Source: Nitrososphaerota archaeon | GTDB lineage: Archaea; Thermoproteota; Nitrososphaeria; Nitrososphaerales; CADDZS01 | Direction of reading: 5' to 3' | DNA: 7,122 nucleotides | NCBI GenBank assembly: GCA_027886785.1 | Contig: JAPCJV010000090.1 | Coordinates: 1-7,122, forward strand | Program-made: the position numbers and the translations under genes | Notes under the pieces: model-generated | What the model was told of the DNA's origin: nothing | What the model saw: only the letters and a program-made list of their open reading frames with translations | Database searches by the model: none | Part shown: piece by piece, positions 1 to 4,766 of the stretch | Numbering within the stretch: position 1 is the first letter of the stretch | Layout of the letters: the number at the start of each line of letters is the position of its first letter

Positions 1-2
1 CG

Positions 3-458
3 TTATTAGAGATCAAGGAGAAGACAAAGATCCACATGGAGATCACGGACCTGATCGTTCCTGAGGTCGGAGACAACCTGGAGCAAGCTCGAAAGCTGTC
101 ACGCTGGGTATATGACAATCTTGGCCCGAAGATCCCAATCCATTTCCTTCGCTTTCACCCCGATTACAAAATGATGGAATTTCCCGTCACGCCGATCGAG
201 ACTTTGGAAGCTCACCACAAAATAGCAAAAGAAGTCGGGCTGGAGTACGTTTATCTGGGGAACGTGCCAGGGCACCCTCTGGAGCACACGTACTGCCATG
301 GCTGCAAAAAGATCGTGATTCGCAGGTATGGCTATGATATTACTGGATGGGACTTGGATCCAAATAACAAGTGCAGATTCTGCGGGACGCAAGTTCCCAT
401 CGAAGGGAAATTAGCTTCATCGGTTTCAGAACTCCGCTTTTTGCCTGCTTATTTTTGA
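3..458 (+). CDS. amrS: AmmeMemoRadiSam-system radical SAM protein, C-terminal part (5' end outside window)
   Basis: This is the C-terminal 151 residues of a larger protein. The frame is open from base 3 and reads LLEIKEKTKIH before the first internal ATG at 36, so that ATG is probably not the start. The visible part holds the end of a radical SAM barrel (ITDLIVP, then IHFLRFHPDYKM, then EYVYLGNVPGH) followed by a small cysteine cluster: HTYCHGC (Cys codons at 294 and 303) and CRFC (372 and 381). A CxxC pair with YG in between and a second CxxCG is typical of the tail of the AmmeMemoRadiSam radical SAM family, which is genetically linked to AMMECR1 and Memo proteins; its biochemical role is unsettled. 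The CxxxCxxC motif that would bind the catalytic cluster lies outside the window. The next gene starts 16 bases after the stop on the same strand, so the two may be cotranscribed. Confidence 0.85.
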   Translation, partial: LLEIKEKTKIHMEITDLIVPEVGDNLEQARKLSRWVYDNLGPKIPIHFLRFHPDYKMMEFPVTPIETLEAHHKIAKEVGLEYVYLGNVPGHPLEHTYCHGCKKIVIRRYGYDITGWDLDPNNKCRFCGTQVPIEGKLASSVSELRFLPAYF

Positions 459-474
459 AACTCGATTTCCATTC

Positions 475-1272
475 ATGGAATTTGCAAAACGGACACAGGA
501 AGAAAGTTTCTTGAAAATCCAGTTTGTGGAAATTGAAAAGCCAAAACCGTACAGACCGGTCTTTGTGTGCGGTTTGCCTGGATCTGCTTTTGTAGGAAAG
601 TTCGCCCTCGATCATCTAGTAGAAGATCTCTCTGCGAAATTATTTGCCGAGATTTACAACGATGCCTTCCCTCCGGAAATAATGATCAAAGAAGATGGGA
701 CGGCTTCTTTGATTAAGAACGAACTACACTACTCAAGAGGAGACCAAAGGCCGGACATTATCCTATTCACGGGAGAATCGCAGCCCTCCACGCCGGAAGG
801 GAATTATGCCCTCTCAGAGTACCTGGTCGATTTGGCTGTTGGATACGGGGCGAAAGAACTGGTCACTCTAGGAGCCTATGTTACGGGTACTTTTGTAGAG
901 TCGCCCAAAGTTTTCGCCGTTGCAACAGACCAAGAGACGGTGTCTCGCCTGGAAAACTCCGGGTGTTCGATTATGACTGACGGTCTGATTACGGGGATGA
1001 ACGGCCTTTTGCTGGGGATGGCGAAGCTGAAAGGGCTTTCAGGCTTTACACTTCTCGGAGAAACTTCAGGGCTTGTTTTCGATCCAAAGGCGTCGGGTGC
1101 GGTTTTGCAGTCTCTCTCCAAGCTTTTGGGGATACCACTGGATATTAAAAAATTGGATCAACGGGCTCGCGACGCGCAGGAAGTAATGAGTGCAATCGAA
1201 GATTTGAAGAATAAGGACTTCCAAGAGCGCGGATCTCGCCCGGACAAGAAACGGTTGGATTATATCAGCTAG
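475..1272 (+). CDS. PAC2-family protein (archaeal proteasome assembly chaperone homologue)
   Basis: A 265-residue protein of the PAC2 family, whose eukaryotic members (PAC1/PAC2) and archaeal Pba proteins help assemble the 20S proteasome. Visible family marks are GLPGSAFVG at 33-41, TGESQP at 99-104, TLGAYVTG at 131-138, a glycine and leucine rich stretch at 170-190 (GLITGMNGLLLGMAKLKG) and LLGETSGL at 193-200. The region from 203 onward (DPKASGAVLQSL, then a helical, charged tail) fits the C-terminal part of the family. The protein ends LDYIS, so Tyr is third from the end rather than penultimate as in a strict HbYX proteasome-docking tail. ATG 475 is used; TTG 511, just before KIQFVEIEKP and after AGGAAG, would remove 12 poorly conserved residues and is a real alternative. 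A TATA-like CTTATTTTT at 448-456 could give it its own promoter. It converges on and shares CTAG with the ferredoxin gene. Confidence 0.9.
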   Translation: MEFAKRTQEESFLKIQFVEIEKPKPYRPVFVCGLPGSAFVGKFALDHLVEDLSAKLFAEIYNDAFPPEIMIKEDGTASLIKNELHYSRGDQRPDIILFTGESQPSTPEGNYALSEYLVDLAVGYGAKELVTLGAYVTGTFVESPKVFAVATDQETVSRLENSGCSIMTDGLITGMNGLLLGMAKLKGLSGFTLLGETSGLVFDPKASGAVLQSLSKLLGIPLDIKKLDQRARDAQEVMSAIEDLKNKDFQERGSRPDKKRLDYIS

Positions 1273-1964
1273 TTCTCGGGGAAGGGAGGATGGATCCTTT
1301 CTCCGGTCTCCGCATCTTCGATGATGATCGCGGCGGTCGGACACATTATTGCTGCCTCTATGATCGTATCGTTGTCTGCCCCATAAGGATCCACAACATA
1401 GACCATCGGTGCAAAGATCGTCGGTGCCTCCTGTTTCTTTAGCTGAAACACTTTGGGCGCGATCCGGATACAGATGCCGTTAGCCACGCACACGTCTTCA
1501 TCGATTCGGATGGAGATCGGCCGGAGATGGGGAGGCTTCGGTTTTGCTGGAGCGAGTCTATTTCCTGCGTAAATTCCCACAACTCCCAGCACCATTATCC
1601 CCAGGCCATATTGTTGAGAAGAAACGCTATAGACGGTCCTCATTCCCGCGAATTGGAATCCATAGCAAATGTATCCATTAATGCTGGGAGAGCATTCCAC
1701 CCTGTCAAACGCGCTGGTCCCGTTGTAATGAGTTTGATAGTAAATGTCGGGACTGACGATGAAATTTCCCTGGGGATCGGTCAGAGGAACAGCTCCGCTG
1801 GAGACTTGCACATAATACGCTTGCCTCTGAGGGAGATACCCATAGGCCGTAAGTACGACTCCTGCGATTAGAATTGCAATTCCCAAGATAACCAGTGGAT
1901 CTTTTCTAAGGAATCTTCTTTTTTCGATCGATCCACCGGAAAATCGATCGATCTCTTCGGTCAA
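1269..1964 (-). CDS. Two-pass membrane protein with C-terminal cytoplasmic single-cluster ferredoxin domain
   Basis: A 231-residue protein. Order: a basic N-terminus (EKRRFLRK, 14-21), transmembrane segment about 24-44, a loop of about 75 residues, a second segment about 119-137, a proline-lysine linker (139-147), then a ferredoxin domain at about 149-221. The basic N-terminus predicts inside-out-inside topology, so the ferredoxin faces the cytoplasm and the loop lies outside; the loop carries one NGT sequon (81-83) and two cysteines (C91, C100). In the ferredoxin domain, cluster ligands are C159, C165 and C208 (CPTAAI). The second and third classical positions are N162 and A169, as in three-cysteine [3Fe-4S] ferredoxins of the kind found beside bacterial P450s. 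It is probably an electron carrier tethered to the membrane; the partner is not in the window. The start is TTG 1964, the only usual start after the in-frame stop at 1983-1985. The family of the membrane part is not recognised. Confidence 0.85.
   Translation of the reverse strand: MTEEIDRFSGGSIEKRRFLRKDPLVILGIAILIAGVVLTAYGYLPQRQAYYVQVSSGAVPLTDPQGNFIVSPDIYYQTHYNGTSAFDRVECSPSINGYICYGFQFAGMRTVYSVSSQQYGLGIMVLGVVGIYAGNRLAPAKPKPPHLRPISIRIDEDVCVANGICIRIAPKVFQLKKQEAPTIFAPMVYVVDPYGADNDTIIEAAIMCPTAAIIIEDAETGERIHPPFPEN
1924..1953. repeat. Tandem 10-base repeat TCGATCGATC with 20-base period
   Basis: Two identical copies of TCGATCGATC occupy 1924-1933 and 1944-1953, with 10 bases between them. Each contains the palindrome CGATCG. 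They lie within codons about 4 to 14 of the ferredoxin gene, close to its start, and encode IDRF and GGSIEK in the same frame shift relative to each other. The 20-base period is close to two helical turns, which would suit a dimeric regulator, but the region is coding and no regulator is known, so this is only a seen repeat. Confidence 0.5.
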
Positions 1965-1998
1965 TCGAGAATCTATAATGGATTAGTGCAAAAACAAG

Positions 1999-2006
1999 TT
2001 ATAACG
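1999..2006 (-). promoter_or_regulatory. Candidate TATA element for the ferredoxin gene
   Basis: The perfect palindrome GTTATAAC lies in the AT-rich divergent spacer, centred about 38 bases upstream of the TTG start at 1964. With the archaeal rule of thumb that the TATA box is centred roughly 26-27 bases before transcription start, the mRNA would begin near 1975 and have a leader of about 10 bases. Assignment is by position and composition only. Being palindromic, it could also act in the plus direction, though that would leave a long leader for the peptidase gene. Confidence 0.35.
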
Positions 2007-2017
2007 ATTGCCCAGAA

Positions 2018-2066
2018 AAATTGCTTTCCCGAACCAAATTGCTTTTTAGATAATGCGGAACCAAAA
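2018..2066. repeat. Short direct repeats in the divergent spacer
   Basis: AAATTGCTTT occurs at 2018-2027 and again at 2036-2045; GAACCAAA occurs at 2031-2038 and again at 2058-2065. The copies are interleaved within 49 bases of non-coding DNA between the divergent ferredoxin and peptidase genes. They could be operator half-sites, or chance in an AT-rich spacer. No known binding motif is recognised. Confidence 0.4.
2043..2050 (+). promoter_or_regulatory. Candidate TATA element for the peptidase gene
   Basis: TTTTTAGA is centred about 37 bases upstream of the TTG start at 2083, the same offset as the candidate elements of the ferredoxin gene and the divergent pair near 4730. It would give a leader of roughly 10 bases. 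The match to a TATA consensus is loose, so confidence is low; the element also overlaps the end of the second AAATTGCTTT repeat. Confidence 0.25.
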
Positions 2067-2082
2067 TTAGAAAGCTGTATTC

Positions 2083-2622
2083 TTGTCGAGAGTATCGAAA
2101 AAATCTTACAATATCGCTGCTCACGTCAAAATTGTGCGAAACGTCGAAAGTGGCTCATACAGATTTCGGGAAATCTTTCAGGGGTTTGACGAGCTGGAGG
2201 CCGTGAAAGAAACTTTCGGGAAAAATACCGAATCAGAACTGGATAAATTGAAGGTCGAAGTTTTTCCGAAGGAAGGATACATGGGAGTCTCGGATGAGGA
2301 TGGTCATGTCTTTGCCAGCCAGTTTTACCTAAACAACGGAGATCTGTGGTCGGTGTATTTGGATGTCATTCACGAACTGGTTCATGTAAGGCAGTTTAAG
2401 GAGGGTTTGAATCTTTTCGATCCGAGGTTTGCGTATGTGGATCGGCCCACTGAAATTGAAGCGTACAAAATCGCAGCGGAGGAAGGGCGAAGAATCGGAA
2501 TGACTGAAAGTGAAATCTTCGACTATCTGGAAGTGCCGTGGATTTCCAAGGAAGAGCATTTCAGACTCGCTGAATCCTGTGGTCTGGATCTTTCCACTTT
2601 GAAGAAAGCTCGTCCGAAATAG
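2083..2622 (+). CDS. Small HExxH metallopeptidase-like protein
   Basis: A 179-residue soluble protein with a gluzincin-type zinc site: HELVH at 97-101 (H97, E98, H101), followed by VRQFKEG, and a downstream acidic ligand candidate in RPTEIEAY (E124 or E126), about 25 residues on. The HExxHxxQ ... ExEAY layout resembles short uncharacterised HExxH families such as DUF4157-like proteins, but I cannot name the family. The C-terminal half (EIFDYLEVPWISKEEHFRLAE) is helical and complete. There is no signal peptide or membrane segment, so it should act in the cytoplasm. The frame opens at 2071 after an in-frame stop; TTG 2083 is the first usable start and GTG 2134 is the alternative, which would remove 17 residues and leave the zinc site intact. 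No good Shine-Dalgarno precedes either. The next gene begins one base after the stop. Substrate unknown; it may be a toxin-like or self-regulating protease or a non-peptidase metal protein. Confidence 0.75.
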   Translation: MSRVSKKSYNIAAHVKIVRNVESGSYRFREIFQGFDELEAVKETFGKNTESELDKLKVEVFPKEGYMGVSDEDGHVFASQFYLNNGDLWSVYLDVIHELVHVRQFKEGLNLFDPRFAYVDRPTEIEAYKIAAEEGRRIGMTESEIFDYLEVPWISKEEHFRLAESCGLDLSTLKKARPK

Positions 2623-2623
2623 G

Positions 2624-2809
2624 ATGGAAAACCGAGAACTCTCTAAATTATCTGCTAGATTTGATCTCGTTTTAAAGAGGAATCAAGTAATGCAGGACAT
2701 CTGTCCGAAATGTGGATCTGATGAAGTAGATTTCATGGTGGATGAAGCTGGAAACCCAGGGTATCTATGTTTGGATTGCATGAACACCTGGGGTAAGGGT
2801 AGTCGATAG
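2624..2809 (+). CDS. Small four-cysteine zinc-ribbon protein
   Basis: A 61-residue protein with CPKC at 27-30 and CLDC at 49-52 separated by 18 residues (GSDEVDFMVDEAGNPGYL), the usual spacing of a zinc ribbon that binds one Zn ion. Such ribbons occur in archaeal transcription factors, in ribosomal proteins and in many small adaptors, so no function can be assigned. The start used, ATG 2624, is one base after the peptidase stop, which suggests translational coupling. An internal ATG at 2690 (residue 23) follows GAGG with a nine-base gap and would give a bare 39-residue ribbon; the first 22 residues are low in conserved character, so this shorter form is quite possible. Confidence 0.7.
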   Translation: MENRELSKLSARFDLVLKRNQVMQDICPKCGSDEVDFMVDEAGNPGYLCLDCMNTWGKGSR

Positions 2810-2841
2810 TCCTCAAAAATCATCGGAATGGGCTTTTCGAT

Positions 2842-3585
2842 ATGAGCTCCGCGTCTTTCTCACTCAATGATGAGCTTGCGCTCGTGACTGGCTCCGCCTC
2901 CGGTATAGGCTTGGCGACCGCCCAGCTATTTGAGCGGTTGGGGGCGAAAGTCCTGCGAGCCGATCTTTCCTATCCTGGGGGACTATCGGAAAACAAAGGA
3001 ACGTTGACCTTCGGTGCGGATCTCCGGGTTGCTGCTGAAGTAGAAGATCTGATACGCCATTGCGATGAGGCGTTTCACGGTTTACATGTTATTGTAAATT
3101 CCGCGGGAATCGAGATGAAAGGAACCGTGCTCGATCTTTCAGAAGAAAGTTTCGATCGAGTAATGGAAACTAATCTAAAGTCGATTTTCCTGGTGTGCAA
3201 GTACGGGATTCCCCTTTTGCAGAAAACCTCCAACCGAGGATCCATCATCAACCTGAGTTCTGATTTGGGGATTCAGCCTATTCCCGGTGTGGACGGCTAT
3301 GCTGCCTCCAAAGGAGCGATCATTGCCCTCACGAAAGCCATGTCCAAGAACTGGGCAAAATCCGGCCTGCGAATAAATTGTATTGCTCCCGGTCCGATCG
3401 ACACTCCTTTGCTAGCCCGGTTTCAAGATCCCAAAATACTGGATTTCCTCAAAGAAAATGTGCTTCCTCTGGGAAGGTTGGGTACCCCTGATGAAGTCGC
3501 GTGGGCGATCGCTTTTCTGGCGAGCGGCGCCTCGTCGCTGATTAACGGTGCTGTCCTCACTGCGAATGGAGGTCTTGTAGGTTAA
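2842..3585 (+). CDS. Short-chain dehydrogenase/reductase (classical SDR)
   Basis: A 247-residue NAD(P)-dependent oxidoreductase of classical SDR length and layout. Seen in order: the cofactor glycine motif TGSASGIG (16-23), D41 at the end of the second strand (favours NAD(H) over NADP(H)), D60 before the adenine pocket, NSAG (86-89, for the usual NNAG), N111, catalytic S140, Y153 and K157 (YAASK), and the PG turn at 184-185 followed by IDTP. All four members of the N-S-Y-K tetrad are present, so the enzyme should be active. The C-terminal LTANGG replaces the common VDGG. Substrate cannot be told from sequence; many relatives are annotated 3-oxoacyl-ACP reductase or glucose dehydrogenase, and I would not transfer either. 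It follows the zinc-ribbon gene by 32 bases and may share its transcript. Its last 29 bases overlap the oppositely oriented HIT gene. Confidence 0.93.
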   Translation: MSSASFSLNDELALVTGSASGIGLATAQLFERLGAKVLRADLSYPGGLSENKGTLTFGADLRVAAEVEDLIRHCDEAFHGLHVIVNSAGIEMKGTVLDLSEESFDRVMETNLKSIFLVCKYGIPLLQKTSNRGSIINLSSDLGIQPIPGVDGYAASKGAIIALTKAMSKNWAKSGLRINCIAPGPIDTPLLARFQDPKILDFLKENVLPLGRLGTPDEVAWAIAFLASGASSLINGAVLTANGGLVG

Positions 3586-4039
3586 GCGCTTCAAACGCGT
3601 TATGAATAGCTACCGCAGTCTTCTGCAAATCTTCCAACGGGAAAACCTTACGGTCTAGCCACAGCCCCTTGTTGGAAAGCTTAACCGGAATTACGTGAAC
3701 GTGCACGTGCGCCACCACCTGATTTGCCGCCTCCCCATTATTCTGGACAAATCGGAACCCATCAGAATTCGTGGCTCGCATAACCGCCCTGGATATTCGA
3801 GCGGCCAGAGCAAAAAGTCCTCCGATTTCTGGCTCGCTAATATCCCAGATCGTCTCCCCGTGTTTTTTTGGGCAGACTAGAGTGTGGCCCTCGCTGAAAG
3901 GCGCTTTGTCCATGAAAGCGATATAGTCGTCGTTCTCGTAAACGATCGCAGCAGGAAGTTTTCGGGAGACAATCTTGCAAAAAACGCACTCCTCTGGCGG
4001 TACGCTCTTTGAATTTTGAATCTTGAAATCACTTTGCAT
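3557..4039 (-). CDS. HIT-family nucleotide hydrolase or transferase
   Basis: A 160-residue histidine-triad protein. The signature HVHVHVIP is at 111-118 (H111, H113, H115; the middle position of the HxHxHxx triad is the nucleophile in this family). Upstream are CVFCKI (C18, C21) and GHTLVCPKKH (51-60, H60), the pattern of the zinc-binding HINT-like branch. NNGEAANQVVAH (100-111) precedes the triad as usual. Members cleave nucleoside phosphoramidates, adenylylated compounds or dinucleoside polyphosphates in the cytoplasm; the exact substrate is not visible. ATG 4039 gives about 16 residues before the domain. The coding end overlaps the dehydrogenase gene by 29 bases. The unknown membrane-protein gene lies 64 bases upstream on the same strand, so the two may be cotranscribed. 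Confidence 0.93.
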   Translation of the reverse strand: MQSDFKIQNSKSVPPEECVFCKIVSRKLPAAIVYENDDYIAFMDKAPFSEGHTLVCPKKHGETIWDISEPEIGGLFALAARISRAVMRATNSDGFRFVQNNGEAANQVVAHVHVHVIPVKLSNKGLWLDRKVFPLEDLQKTAVAIHNAFEALNLQDLHSQ

Positions 4040-4103
4040 TCTTCTTGAAACTCTGCTTCCTTTATTTTCATTACAACTGGGATTTTATTGTGTCTCGAAA
4101 ATT

Positions 4104-4694
4104 CTAGGATATTTCGACTGTTCCGTTCAAGATAGCCAGAAATTGGTTTCCTGAAAAGTAACCTATGTAGTTTACGTCCACCGTTGACAAAAGAAGCCGC
4201 ACCGAAAGGTGGTGAACTCCTGATGTACTCTTGACAAGCACGTAAGACAAGTAAACGAATATTATGTTCTGCGCTGTGTTAACCCGCTGCATCACACCGG
4301 ATACCTGGACTCCGTCGAAAAATATGCTCGCGTCATCGACATGTAGTGCAACTCCCTTTGCAAGGGCAGAGAGGAAAGTGGCACTCGAGAGTGAGGCATA
4401 TACTTCTGTAATAGTCGGAATACTGGGATTCTGGGTGGAGTTGTAATCCATTCCGAAAACAAAATTGTAATCCCCTGTGCTGTCGGTTATGCTCACATTT
4501 TCAGTAGTCTTTGCGAACTGAAACAAATTAGCAATCTCCGATTTGCTTTGCACGGAAAAATACGCTGGTGAAAAAGCAGTCCATAGAGCCAACGAAAGGA
4601 GTACTACTTCAACTAAGAAAACAAACGCAATAATTTTCCAGTTTCTTGGGAGATGAGTTTTGGCAAGCGATTTCTCCCCTGCTGGAGGGCGCAT
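4104..4694 (-). CDS. Single-pass membrane protein with extracytoplasmic domain, function unknown
   Basis: A 196-residue protein with a basic N-terminus (K8, K12, R17, K20), one hydrophobic segment at about 21-41 (IIAFVFLVEVVLLSLALWTAF) and a polar domain of about 155 residues predicted outside. The domain is rich in beta-forming residues, has no cysteine, and carries three N-glycosylation sequons: NVS (66-68), NST (85-87) and NGT (190-192). I do not recognise the family. The frame stays open to ATG 4814, but the extra 40 residues would overlap the start of elp3 and add a histidine- and arginine-rich tail before the membrane segment, so ATG 4694 is preferred. A TATA-like element at 4728-4732 is well placed for this start. 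It could be an anchored exported domain or an uncleaved signal-anchor protein. Confidence 0.7.
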   Translation of the reverse strand: MRPPAGEKSLAKTHLPRNWKIIAFVFLVEVVLLSLALWTAFSPAYFSVQSKSEIANLFQFAKTTENVSITDSTGDYNFVFGMDYNSTQNPSIPTITEVYASLSSATFLSALAKGVALHVDDASIFFDGVQVSGVMQRVNTAQNIIFVYLSYVLVKSTSGVHHLSVRLLLSTVDVNYIGYFSGNQFLAILNGTVEIS

Positions 4695-4727
4695 ACTACG
4701 ATCGGATTGACTTTCCAGGGTTGGCAG

Positions 4728-4732
4728 TATAA
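4728..4732. promoter_or_regulatory. Candidate shared TATA element of the divergent membrane-protein and elp3 genes
   Basis: TATAA on the plus strand (TTATA on the minus strand) lies 34-38 bases from the minus-strand ATG at 4694 and 35-39 bases before the elp3 ATG at 4767, almost exactly midway. If one element served both directions, both leaders would be about 10 bases, matching the candidate elements at 1999 and 2043. A second possibility for elp3 is GATATTT at 4736-4742, which is centred about 28 bases before the ATG and would make a leaderless mRNA. Confidence 0.35.
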
Positions 4733-4766
4733 GATTGATATTTCTATGGCGTGAAAAACATCTGTG

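Noticed and set aside
1527..1871. Plus-strand frame of 114 codons antisense to the ferredoxin gene
   Set aside because: It lies wholly inside a well-supported gene on the other strand and its translation shows no domain.
1965..2082. Possible small RNA or tRNA in the divergent spacer
   Set aside because: No cloverleaf, no TTC-type loop and no stable stem could be found; the content is AT-rich with short direct repeats.
1986..2189. Plus-strand frame of 67 codons starting GTG in the divergent spacer
   Set aside because: It overlaps the first 107 bases of the metallopeptidase-like frame, contains five scattered cysteines with no motif, and covers the likely promoter region.
2828..2845. Five-codon frame (ATG to TGA) whose stop overlaps the dehydrogenase ATG
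   Set aside because: It could be a coupling leader, but a frame this short is expected by chance and has no ribosome-binding site.
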